Assembly (NCBI GenBank): GCA_905250125.1
Contig: CAJNOL010000350.1
Coordinates: 1-64,000 of the forward strand
Direction of reading: 5' to 3'
DNA from: Rotaria sordida
Lineage: Eukaryota > Rotifera > Eurotatoria > Philodinida > Philodinidae
Length of the DNA: 64,000 nucleotides
Shown here: one piece after another, positions 53,601-64,000 of the stretch
How the letters are laid out: each line of letters begins with the position of its first letter
Numbering within the stretch: the stretch's first letter is position 1
Made by a program: the position numbers and the translations under genes
The notes under the pieces: model-generated
Told to the model about the DNA's origin: nothing
Databases searched by the model: none
Seen by the model: the letters and a program-made list of their open reading frames with translations, nothing else

Positions 53601-54579
53601 TGTCATACAAAATGATTTAATAATTGCATGCATTGATTTTATTTATTTAACACGTAAATTATTTACATCTATTGATAAAATAAATAATTATAATTTTTTT
53701 TTTGTATTATTTTAGCAATGAAAACAACTCTAACTATATGTTCACATTGTCAATATGACATGATGGATAATAATCATATGAGTAATAAACGAAGATATTC
53801 TATATTTGATCATACAGAACATGATGGAGGTGAATCACTTGTTCAACAAATGAGTCGATTAACAACTGAAGAAGTAGATTAATAAAAAAATATGTTATTC
53901 AATATTTCATAATTTTATATTTTAGAAAAATATTGAACCAAATCGTCAACTTATCAATGATGGTATATTCATTTCATTTCATTTCTTTGTATTTGTTTTC
54001 ATCTTTTTATAATATTATTTCATTTTTATTCTAGACAAAGTTTCTAAATTTGATAAATATCTTGGTCAATTACAAGATGCAATCGTTGAATTTGTTCGTA
54101 CAAATAATCCTTCACGATTATTTCGTCGAACACGTCTTTTAATTGCTAAATGTGATCAAAATCCTCCACCATTAGATGATGCTATTCGACATGGTCATGT
54201 TAATTTAGCATTAAAACTTATTGAGCAAGTAGTCGACATGTCTATATCACCTGGTTTACTTGAACGAAAGAATAATGACGGTGAAACACCGTTATTACTT
54301 GCTGCTAAACTTAATCAATGGATTTTAATCGAAGCAATTCTTAAAAAACGTTTAGATCTTACTGAAAATACTGATAAGAATGATAATAATATTTTACATC
54401 TACTTGCAAATATATCCGAAAATGAAGCTAATGAAACAATCAAAAATGTTCTTTTATTATTACCCAATAATATAAAAAGAAATCTTTTGAAAAAGAAAAA
54501 TAAAGATAGTCAAACACCAATTCAAATTGCTCAATCTAAAAACAATACACACTGTGGTGATCTTTTTAAAGAAACTTAA
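50622..54579 (+). CDS. NF-kappaB-like protein: Rel homology domain plus ankyrin repeats (copy 1)
   Basis: Twelve exons: 50622-50643, 50683-50745, 50817-50849, 50914-51215, 52426-52625, 52671-52744, 52803-52991, 53042-53173, 53459-53653, 53716-53873, 53926-53962 and 54035-54579, giving 649 residues. The RHD N-terminal subdomain starts about residue 95. The DNA-contact loop reads YRERYCSE, keeping the Arg-x-Arg-Tyr core at 107-110 although the usual Cys position is shifted. EIPLKW, VTLVTVF and IHPYAI follow. An IPT-like dimerisation subdomain (about 305-405) includes GDWYGGDEILMTLPKL and VFSIFFDYGSMGKI. The C-terminus (about 465-649) has degenerate ankyrin repeats (DGETPLLLAAKLNQW, DNNILHLLA, DSQTPIQIAQ). 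The layout is that of p100/p105, which is retained in the cytosol by its own ankyrin tail. It is very divergent, so a Rel-family member is certain but strict NF-kappaB orthology is inferred. Confidence 0.85.
50758..50779 (+). repeat. (TA)n microsatellite in intron 2 of NF-kappaB-like copy 1
   Basis: An uninterrupted AT dinucleotide run of about 22 bases. Similar runs occur in other introns of the window near 15456-15478 and 20588-20611. Confidence 0.8.
51948..52156. repeat. Inverted repeat with 23-bp arms in intron 4 of NF-kappaB-like copy 1
   Basis: CCGTTAAATCATCAGATAGA at about 51948-51967 is complemented by TCTATCTGATGGTTTAACGG at about 52137-52156 with one mismatch. The intervening sequence is AT-rich and partly self-complementary (AAATCTT.../AAGATT...). 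Likely a small MITE. Confidence 0.6.
52192..52338. mobile_element. Small MITE-like element with CACTGTAAAAAA ends
   Basis: About 147 bp bounded by CACTGTAAAAAA and TTTTTTTACAGTG, with internal short inverted phrases (CATAAACCC / GGGTTTATTATT). No coding capacity. The target duplication is not clear. Confidence 0.5.
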
Positions 54580-57218
54580 CTTTGTTTTTTTTTTCTTTAA
54601 TCTCTATATGTTGAATTTTTATTTTTTATATCTACAGATAATAAAATGCATACTTGTATTATTTTGCGTTTATGTTTTTCCAAGTTACATGAGTTTATTC
54701 TTGTCAGAATTCATTCACGAAATACTACGTGCAGGCGTAGAAAGAGAAAAAAGCACTCATCAAACTCATGCGTTCCGAGATCATAAGATGGCAACTATAA
54801 AATTGATACTAATTTTATATTCTGTATGTCAATATAATTTAAAGTTGAAGTTTTAAAAATTTTTCACAACTTTCAAAATCTCAGCAAATTTGTATACTGA
54901 TAAGTGAAAATGATTAATTTTATTTAGATATCACTCAATTAGAAAATGATTAAGAAATCAGAAATCTATTGTTCACATTGTTTCAATTAAATAGAAAAGC
55001 AAAAATCTACTGCGCTTATCTCTTCTAAATGAGGAAGAAAATTAGAAATTAGAATTTTAAGTCTTGTATGATAGAGACGATGATAGCTACTACTCATATG
55101 TATAAGCCACTGGAATAAGTCGTATCGAAGACGATGAAATCAGTTGTACTTTGACTCTTTTCTACTGGAAACGGACATTTTTCACTATCATTCAATTAAG
55201 AGGCATAATATTTTATGGATCGAGTAAGATCTGGCATACCACCAACACGTCGTAGAAAAAGAGGAAAAAAGAGGCTCAGCGTTCTTGGAAAAAAAGAGGC
55301 ATACAGTTTCGTCCGAAGAAAACTAAAATCCATTGGCACAATAGTACTATAAATCCGACAAAACTCGTACATTATCAATATAGGTTGAATATGACTTGAA
55401 AGAGTAAAAAAGAAACGAAACTTCCAATTGTTCATAGAAGTTTTTGTGCAATTGCTTATGTATGCATTAGAAAACGGGAAAACATTAGAAAAATAGTCTA
55501 TTCTATTTACGTAGCATCTGACTAAGTAGGCACACAGAAATAGAAACGATCAGAATACATTAAATGCTTTTTTTTTGCTTTTTTTTGCTTTTTTCGGATG
55601 ACTGTGCATGTGAGAAAGTTTTTTTTTTGGTTTTTTTCAATTTTCAGCAATTCTTTCATGATTTTGATCATTTTTCGTAAGTCAGTTTCACTTTTCCGTT
55701 TCCCAGCGTAAATTAATACATTGGTTGCAATGGTGCTCAGACAGCGAATTTGTGAGGAATCGTTTGACCACCTGTTATTGAAAACACTTGATTTTTCCCA
55801 GTGAAATATGGTCATCTTCCTGCGTTCTGTAGAAAACGACTTATTGGTATTGGGTAGATTGTATGATCCCCTACTTTTTGATCAGTGGGGCGTCCCCGTG
55901 TGTTTCTATTGCATTCTATCATATCCGATTTCTTCCAAGTGTCTTCAAACCGTTGTCAATGTTAACCCATGTAAAGCAAACACGCTTGTAATCGGAGAAA
56001 TACGGCGTTTCACATCGCCCAGTATTGCAATCGTATAACTCTGTGATCGTATGCGCAGAAATACGATCGTTTATGGACGAACAAAGCTTGTCAACGGCTT
56101 TCGTTTTACTCTGTATTACTTCGTGAACGATTATATGTCTCCGTGTAGGGTTTAGAGACATACGATCCTTCAAAATGTGATTGTATACGGAGAAACTCGG
56201 AGGGAGAGGGATTACTTCATTTTGACAGTAAATTAATCACGTAAGGTAATCTAGCAACATACCACGGGATCTGTAATGAACGCAGCAATTTTGAAGGATC
56301 AGATATTGCCGGATACAACATGAAAACTTTTATCGGTATCTGATAAGCAGAAATCTTCAACCTATGACATCATACTATCGGAAGCTATCTTGCCGAAGAA
56401 ATTTCATCGAATCTGACAGGATTCTAGGATAGGTCTAGCCACTCTGGAAACTTCTTCTCATTTTGACGCATGCGTTACGCTATGAGTTAGTTATCCATTA
56501 TTAAATTTACATCACAAGTTTCTCTGGTGCCAAGAAAAATGGTCAAGAAAAGTAAGCTCAAGATTATCATTTTATATGCCGATCTTAACCAGAAAAACTT
56601 GTCAAGACTGTGAGCGAATGATGAGTTCATATTAGAAATATAATTGAGTGATTTTTCCCCCATTAGAGAGCTATAAAACTTGGGTCCCAATTAGGGATAT
56701 ATAATATCGCTGAAGTTGATCACTAAAATCATATAATTTAGCCTCCTTAGCTATACACCTCGACTGATGGGCACATCAGTTTGTGTTATGTGATCTTTTT
56801 GTATGATATGGTAACAATAATCAATATATTCATGGATATTTTCCCCAACAACCTACTTTTTCGTGAGAAAAGAGAAAAACGAGAACGTTTCTGAAAAAAG
56901 AAGCTAAAAAGAGGAATTTTAAAAGAAAAGAGGAAAAGGAGGGAAAAGAGGCGGAGTGGGATGCCAGAGTAAGATTTCATCTGTTCACTTGAGGTAATTG
57001 CGATCATCTCGAACGGGCAGTGGTTTTTTTTGTTATATTTCATCCGTAGTATTGTAATTTTTGAAAATTTTTTCATCAGTCTACCTACTGTTGCTTTATT
57101 CAAATATAAGTTATAAATAAATTTCTGATTTCTGACAAGATTCAGAAATTTAGGATGATTAAATTTCTAATTTCTTGATGATTCTGAAAGATTTCGTCTG
57201 CAGAAAAAAAGGCACAAA
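54580..57218. other. Spacer between the NF-kappaB-like paralogues, first part
   Basis: No gene called. Minus-strand Ser/Phe/Arg-rich frames near 55196-55435 and 56786-57103 come from AG-rich low-complexity DNA. A less AT-rich stretch at about 55800-56240 has overlapping short frames on both strands and repeated GATCGTAT/ATACGATC phrases, perhaps a decayed repeat. Confidence 0.45.
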
Positions 57219-57866
57219 TTAGCGATTAGAAATTTACTAAAAACTAATGTCTACGCTAGAATTAAAGATGGCTGAGTGTAAGCTCAATAACTCAATAACA
57301 AGAACAGTTAGCAATCTGTGGTTTTCAGGAATTCAAAGAGGAGAATGCTGGACGTCTTTTTCTTTCATATTATATAAGAGAAGGTTTTCTTAAATCCTTG
57401 GTTTTTACTAAACATTAAAAAACCATGCACGAGAATGGTGTTTTGTTCCGATTTAATTTTGATTTTGACATGTTCTTTAGATAGAGGGACTCAGATGTAC
57501 ACTTCAAGACACAGTTCACGTGATTATCTTCTTATATCTGAATGTTGGGCAAACAAAATTGCATATCTATTCAGTCAAATTGTATAGAATTCTGTTAATT
57601 TTTAGCAAATTTTCTGACTTTTTATCAAAGTTTCGTTGAAATGAAATACCGTTTTCATTCCTTTTTGTAAATATTTTGCAAAGATGATAGATTTTAAAAT
57701 AATTATACTTTATGGAGTATTAGACAAAAAGACGTCTGGGGTTCTCCTCTTTCGATAGCTGATAATTGTAGATCGCTAACTGTTGCCGTTGTCAAGTTAT
57801 ACAGATTACACTCATCTCTCTATAATTCTCGCGCGAACATTAGTTACAATTTGAAATTCATCACGT
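57219..57866. mobile_element. Foldback element of about 650 bp
   Basis: The left arm (about 57222-57372) is complemented by the right arm (about 57715-57862). Landmarks are ACAGTTAGCAATCT near 57306 with its complement at about 57766-57779, and GGACGTCTTTTT near 57352 with AAAAAGACGTCT near 57727. The middle contains weaker complementarity. No coding capacity. Confidence 0.7.
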
Positions 57867-58236
57867 CTTTGCCTGGACAAGCATGAGAAGAGATAGTAAA
57901 GAATGTATAGTGTCTAGATACTTGTTTTATTTATTTTCGTGTTTTTCATGTGTATTTTCACAAAACTTAATAAAACTAGAATAGTTTTCAGAGCAGCAGT
58001 ACCTTCGACTGTGATAATAGTATTACCCATGTTGCAAATGCCGGACTAGCTTTAGCAGTAAACCGTGGCTAATCAGCGATTTCACTGAAAATCGAGTTAA
58101 TATGAGAAATCGATGATTAACTGTGATTAATCGTTTACAATGACCAGTCAGTGACACATCCGAACAAAAAAAGTAATCGGTAAGCTGCGAAGACTACCAT
58201 TTTCTCATTTTTCATAGACTGAAAATATCTAATAAC

Positions 58237-58860
58237 TTACGAGGGAGGTACCTGAAGTATCCCCTCGATTTCGAGCTCATATTTTGCTCACAAGTAGACG
58301 TTAATGTCAATAGCCAAAGCCTACAAGGATTCGTGCCTATGGGCTGTTAAAGCCGACTTACGATCATTCCACTGGATTTTCGATTTCAAGCAAGGCATTC
58401 ATGGAAAAATAAAACAACGGTATTTTTACCTGAAATTTTGTCCATGAATAGACCTCATTATCACTAGAATGTCCTAAAAACTTCGGTCAAAACGGATGCT
58501 TTATCGTTAAGATATTGAATAGTTAAAAAGTGATCATATGCCACAGAAAAGTCAGAAAATTGAATAGTTTTGAAAACTCAATATCTCAAGGATAAAGCAT
58601 TTGTTTTGGCTGAAATTTTTAGAACATTCTAATAATCATGAGGTCTCTTCATGGACAAAATTTCAGGTTAAAATACCGCCGTTTTACTTTTTCCATGAAT
58701 GCCTTGCTTGAAATCGAAAATCCAGTGAAATGGTCATAAGTAGGCTTCAACAGCCCATGGGCGCGAATCTTTGTAGGTTTTGGTTATTGACATTAAGGTC
58801 TACTTGTGAGCAAAATATGAGCTCGAAATCGAGGGGACACTTCAGGTACTTTCCTCGTTA
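58237..58860. mobile_element. Foldback element of about 620 bp with arms of about 300 bp
   Basis: The two halves are inverted copies over nearly their full length. GGTACCTGAAGT (58247-58258) and CCCCTCGATTTCGAGCTCAT (58261-58280) are complemented at about 58820-58850. GGATTTTCGATTTCAAGCAA (58374-58393) is complemented near 58704-58723. Identity is high, with scattered differences. There is no open frame, and flanking bases do not show an obvious target duplication. Confidence 0.8.
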
Positions 58861-60252
58861 GTTCAATATATAAGTCATATTTGTGCTCATTCAATAGCGA
58901 AACGAGCAGAAAAACTAAAACGAAAATAGATGTCACTGCAAAAATATAGTTTTAGAGATTGTTATTTACATAGTTCTCGGATGAGGTCTAAGACAATGAA
59001 AGTTTGATAGCCAAGAATGTATTCATCTTCAATGTATTTTGCATTCTGAATGAGTAGAAGCAGAAGCTAGTTGCAGAAGAACTGATTTGGCAGTTATGAC
59101 CAATGAAAAATCAGAAAGAAACTCTAAATTGGATCTAGTTCAAGAGATATTTTCATGTTGTGCTGATATTTCAGATGGATTCTGCATGCCTACAAAATCT
59201 TACGTACGTCGAACTGTGAAACAATGTGGAAATCATACAAATTTCTGAGAAAATCGCAGTTTCTCTAAGTTCGGTATCAGGCAAAAGTGATTGTTTACGT
59301 CCGAAAAAATTACAGGTAAATCATAGTTAATCGGAAAATACTGGCGGTTTTCATTGCATGTGTAATTCTATAAAGTCATGCATTCGTCATAATTATTTTT
59401 CGGTTGGTTCTGTTTCCTTCAATCATAATGCTCTTCAACAGTTCTACTATTTACCATCATCCATTTTTGTTTTTAATTTCTATAGAGCAGATCACGATTA
59501 CTCATTTTACTCTCACACTTCCTTTTCAAGAAAGATCTATTCTAGAAAAAAAATTTCAGATTTTTCTTAAATTTGATTAATAGAAAAGGTCGTTCCGTAT
59601 ATGATTAGCTTTATACAGATTTAAAATCTTGTAACAAGTTTTTTTATTTTTAATAAAATTAGTGTTTTGTTTCTGTTTTATATACTTGATGAATTAATTG
59701 TTGTACAATCATTTTTTTTAAATTAAATTTTCACATAGAGGTCATTCACACTTAATGACGTCAAAAAAATGTGACTTCTGTTTGGACATCCATTTCGGAC
59801 GATACCTTAAGTCAATATTATACTTTTTTAGTAGAAGTACAAGATAAGATATTATTAGTGATGTGAAATATAGGTATAAACACTGAAATATCGACTACAA
59901 CGACATAGGCGTTCGCTGAGACACTGAACCAATGACCCTGCCAAAGTATGCATTTTTTTTATGCTTTAAACAATAATCTGCAACGAAAAAGCAGTTAAAT
60001 AAGCGTATTTCCTCGTTCAAAAAATATCCTAAATTTGAGTAATCGATATGGAAATATGTATCAGTGTCATCAGTGTCAATGTATTCACGATTGTAGCAAA
60101 ACGCTGATACCGGAGTAGATAGCTCGTCACTTTAAGCCAGTATCGGTGATGCCTATGATCAAGTGAGCTGAAATTGTACATGCTTAGATATGATTCATAT
60201 ACATGGATGGAAAGAGTTTAGTTCAAACGTTTTCAGATTAATTAATGAACAA
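58861..60252. other. Spacer between the NF-kappaB-like paralogues, second part
   Basis: No coding sequence recognised. AT-rich with a T-rich stretch at 59640-59720. It must contain the promoter of the second paralogue if that gene is transcribed independently. Confidence 0.45.
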
Positions 60253-63200
60253 ATGTCAACACCACTTTATGATCAGATGAACGGTATAAATGATTAAAAA
60301 AATGTATTCATTTTTTCATTAATATCTTATTTAGATGAAACCAACAACTTCGATGTACCACAACTCAGTGCTGAGTTTCTAGGTAAGTTTGATTAAAATA
60401 TATACAATAAAACCAGTTATTTACTCTATAGACGAGATACTTCAGAAATTCGATCCAAATGCCGGTCTATATAAATATATGATTTTTAATTTTTTTCTTA
60501 ATAACACTTGTAATATGTTCTTTCTTTCAGAGATTTCAAATGATCTAGATCTTTTGTCAGTGCTGTCTGGTAGCAGTAAGCAATACTTGAAGATTATCTC
60601 TCAAAATAGGTATGTATTCTAGATAATGGAGCTTCGTCTGATTTCTCACCAGAATTAAATTTGAATTCCTGTAATGAAGACCAAGTTGATGGTATGTATA
60701 AATCGGTCACTATTAAAATCTATTTGTATTATTTTTTCAATTATTTCAGAGATCACTGCTTTTCTATCAGGTATACCGCCTCGTTCTAATAGTTTGGAAA
60801 TTATTGCACAGCCATGCTATACTTCAAAATTGCGAACTCTTCAAGATAATCTAAAAGAAAAGCGACGACATACTCTCAAAGCAAAAAATAAAAATTCTCC
60901 TTTTACAGGTCCAACAATTCGTGTAAGCTAATTTTATTAATTTTTCATCTTCTGTTATCTTTAAAAGCCTATTTTTTTTAAAGATTCCAAAATGTTACTT
61001 TAATGTTGATGAACAATATTATATTGGTATTTTTCTTGTGACAGTTTTCCATGAAAAATCAAATTGTCGCTATATACATCCATACGGATTGAAAGATGTT
61101 GATCATGAAGATCGAAATGATCAACAGAATAATGCTGTTTGGTTTCCGATCGGAGATGAAGATTCGGATGATATTAAAAGGTACTAAAAGGATTTTAACG
61201 AAAGTCTTTCATGTCTTATTTTTTTGTAATTTTTCAGTTTTCCAGGTTTACATATTGATAAAAAAACTGGACAGGAGGTGAAAGACTATGGTACTTTACA
61301 CCCATTTGATGACGAATGTTAGTATATAAATACATCATTGAATTATTTATGATTTAAAATTATAAAATTTAGATAGAAATTCATTAAATAATTTTGTTCC
61401 AGAGTTAACTTCTGGAAAAAAAATAGTTCACGAATATAATCTTAAAAAAACTCAATTAGCATTTACTATTGGTAGGAAAATAAATATAAACGACAGATTT
61501 CCGAGAATTCTTGATTCTCACTTAACGATCTATTCGGATGAAATGATGGAAGATACTGAGAAAGAAACAGTTGAAGATACTAAATCTACTGAATCAGTCG
61601 CACAGTCGAATTCACCACCACCTGATTGTCGTATGTACAAATATGCACCACGATCCGGTTATACAGCAGGCAATGAAGAGGTGCTTATTTTTTATACGAA
61701 GAAACTTGAAAACAAATATGGAAGTAATAATAATATTTGTTTGAATTAATTTTTCATCATCTTCCTTTTTCAAAGACTTACTAGTTACGTTTGAATATGA
61801 CACACCTAATATTAATGAGCAAACATCATTTCCTGCTATTGACATCGAAGTTAAAGGTCAAATGGTATCGTTTAAAACACCAATCTTTCCATATTCGATC
61901 AATGAGCCTACACCTGTCAAAATCATATTACAACAAAAGGACAGAATGTTAGAAACATTACGATACTTTTATGTCCCAAAGTGTAAATAAAAACATTATT
62001 TTTTTTTTAACAATTAAATTATTTCCTAATTTTTTTTATTTAAGCACAATGTTCAACATGTCAAGCGAACATGATGAAAAATCCAGAGCCATTTATACGG
62101 AATACTTCAAATAAACGCACAAAATCTAGTCTGTGCCAACTTGATGATGTAAATGATGCTGTTGTACCCGTTTGCGAAAGTAAAACTGAATTGCGACAAG
62201 CAAAATCAGAACTGGTAAGTTAAATCACATAGCTTTTGCATAAAATATTTATTTATAATAATTTTAGGAGTCACATTCAACTCTCAGTTTATCGAAGTCA
62301 GGTGTGTAAGATTTCATAGATTATATCATTCTTGATATCAAAACATTCCACGATATTGTGTGCAGAATAATCTTAATTAGAGAAAAACTTAACGGATTTT
62401 TTTCGTTTCCAATTATACTTGACGAGAGTAAACTTCCGACAGTGCCAGAGATTGTTACTAAGTGCTTGAATTGTTTTCTTTGTTCTCCCGAAAGTATATT
62501 AGGAATTATTCTGTTACTTCCAATTTACTCTTCAGCATCTATTGTCTGTTTTATTGAATTTGATTAATTGAATTATAATATTTCAGTTTCTCAGTCTTCA
62601 ATCAATACTAATCAAACAGATTATAATCAACAGCTTTTGGATAAACTTTCAGGTTATATTGCAACATTATTTACTGATAACGATTATAAACCAATCTTAC
62701 GCTTCTGTCGACCATTTATTCAAAAGCGTCCTGAATTACTTCATATTGCTATTAAGAATAATCATTCTGATCTTCTATCAAAATTTATTCCTATTGCTAA
62801 GATTAATATACTTCAACAAAAGAATGAATTTGGTGAAACAGTATTATTACACGCTACACGTCTCAATTGTATCGATATTGTCAAAGCGTTATTAGAAAAA
62901 GAAGACTCGGATAAGCTTCTCGAAGATATCAATAGTAGAGGACAGAATGTTTTTCATATTCTCGCAATGAATATAAATTCAGAAGAAATATTCGATTTAT
63001 TAATTGAACATCTTATAAAAAACTCAATCAATATATCAGAGAAATTTGATCATGTCGATGATGATAATCATACGCCATTACAATTAGCTATTATCAGCAA
63101 TAATCTTTCAGTAACACGTCATTTTTTGAAACATTTCAATAAAACTGTGTGCAAAACAAATGATTATACTGGTGATAATCTTATTCATCTTGCCGTACGT

Positions 63201-63392
63201 TATAGTAATTTAACAATGCTCAAATTGTTACTCGATGATGAAAAACTAATTGTACAAGGAGTTCAATCAAATTTAACGAGGACACCACTTGAATTGGCTC
63301 GATTGATGAAACATAATGATATGGTAGAATATTTCAATGAAATCTACTCTCAACCAGAAGTTGATGAAAACGATAGTTCAGAAGATGATTGA
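60253..63392 (+). CDS. NF-kappaB-like protein: Rel homology domain plus ankyrin repeats (copy 2)
   Basis: Thirteen exons: 60253-60283, 60335-60382, 60432-60464, 60531-60569, 60623-60691, 60750-60922, 60984-61180, 61238-61317, 61373-61723, 61776-61982, 62045-62214, 62268-62301 and 62587-63392, giving 745 residues. It aligns with copy 1: LEIIAQP opens the Rel domain, followed by LVTVF, IHPYGL and FTIGRKI. The dimerisation-domain region contains AGNEEVLIFYTKKL and VSFKTPIFPYS. Introns before IPKCY (phase 0), before FPGLH (phase 2) and after FDDE (phase 1) match copy 1, so the genes are duplicates. The recognition loop reads QPCYTSKLRTLQDN and lacks the Arg-x-Arg-Tyr core of DNA-binding Rel proteins. 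The ankyrin tail (about 480-735) is well formed (FGETVLLHATRLNCIDIVKA, NHTPLQLAIISNN, GDNLIHLAVRYSNLTMLKLL). It may act as an inhibitor-like partner; that is inference. Confidence 0.82.
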
Positions 63393-64000
63393 ATAGTCAA
63401 CATTTCATAATTGAAATTCGTTGAGTTTTACAATTATCTATCTACAACTTCTAAAACTTAAAGTTTTTTCTTTAAATATCAGAATATTGACTTATCGAAT
63501 AAAGCAGTCTGTTATGACTATGTAATAGAAACAGAAGAATTCGTTTGCAGATTTAAATTTACAGCATTTTTTTCTTAAATTTTGATCTACAAATAAATTG
63601 CTTCTTTGTCAATAAAAAACATTATATGTATTTTTTAATATAGTTATTTTCTTTGTTGATCTTATTGTTATTGAAGAAATGATTTCTATGCGTTGTATAA
63701 TCTACAGATCTTTTTTTTTTCATTTTTATATCGTTTCATATTATTCTTGAAGTTAAAGCATGAAATAATTATCACATAATTATAAATGCAGAATAAAAGG
63801 TGCTGTACATGTATGTTCAAAGATGAAGCAAAGAGTTTTTTTCTAAGATATGACGTGGATTTTTGATCGTAGACAATGTCACACAAATATAATTTACTTT
63901 TTCTTGAAGCGTCGACTTTCTAAATGCGTAACTCTACTGATAGAGTCTATTACACAACTCTAACCATATTTGAATATTCTCAGGTCAACAAATACGAACC
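63393..64000. other. 3' flank of NF-kappaB-like copy 2
   Basis: AT-rich with AATAAA-type signals (for example near 63498 and 63612). No further gene is visible before the window ends. Confidence 0.5.

Noticed and set aside
55808-56038. 76-codon frame in the spacer between the NF-kappaB-like genes
   Set aside because: An overlapping frame on the other strand is equally open, and there is no motif or splice support.

Overview
The window is AT-rich eukaryotic nuclear DNA from an animal. Eleven animal-type protein genes are recognisable in full and a twelfth is partial. Almost all are split by GT-AG introns that fall into two size classes: about 45-70 bases, or several hundred to several thousand bases filled with transposon debris. 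This architecture, the AT-rich codon use and a likely horizontally acquired thiol-biosynthesis gene fit a bdelloid rotifer best (Rotaria/Adineta type). That is inference; another small spiralian is not excluded. All exon joins were made by eye from frame continuity and splice consensus.

Layout. 0.3-0.7 kb (-): 5' end of an unidentified gene. 1.1-5.3 kb (+): mitochondrial acyl carrier protein, with a 3.6-kb intron holding a near-perfect 957-bp Tc1/mariner-type palindrome. 6.7-8.9 kb (+): unrecognised protein with a SOCS-box-like C-terminus. 11.7-14.2 kb (-): intronless EgtB-EgtD fusion (ergothioneine synthase). 15.4-16.8 kb (-): aldo-keto reductase. 17.7-18.2 kb (+): intronless FoxQ2-like forkhead factor. 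18.4-19.0 kb (-): small Cys-rich/Pro-Tyr-rich protein with an 11-nt microexon. 19.4-21.2 kb (+): FUT10/11-type fucosyltransferase. 21.8-27.0 kb (+): cysteinyl-tRNA synthetase, with a hAT-type element nested in a foldback element in intron 3. 27.0-30.5 kb: no gene, decayed transposons. 30.5-33.2 kb (+): DENND11/LCHN. 34.3-44.3 kb (+): FHOD-family formin, about 23 exons. 45.0-47.4 kb (+): mitochondrial D-lactate dehydrogenase. 47.4-50.6 kb: decayed coding sequence between direct repeats. 50.6-54.6 kb and 60.3-63.4 kb (+): two divergent Rel-homology/ankyrin (NF-kappaB-like) paralogues in tandem, separated by 5.7 kb that holds two large foldback elements.

The genes do not form one pathway. They are mostly housekeeping or developmental genes in independent transcription units. 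The features of most interest are the single-exon EgtB-EgtD fusion, the tandem NF-kappaB-like pair in which the second copy has lost the canonical DNA-recognition loop, very small exons (6, 11 and 20 nt), and a high density of long inverted-repeat elements, several of them nested.
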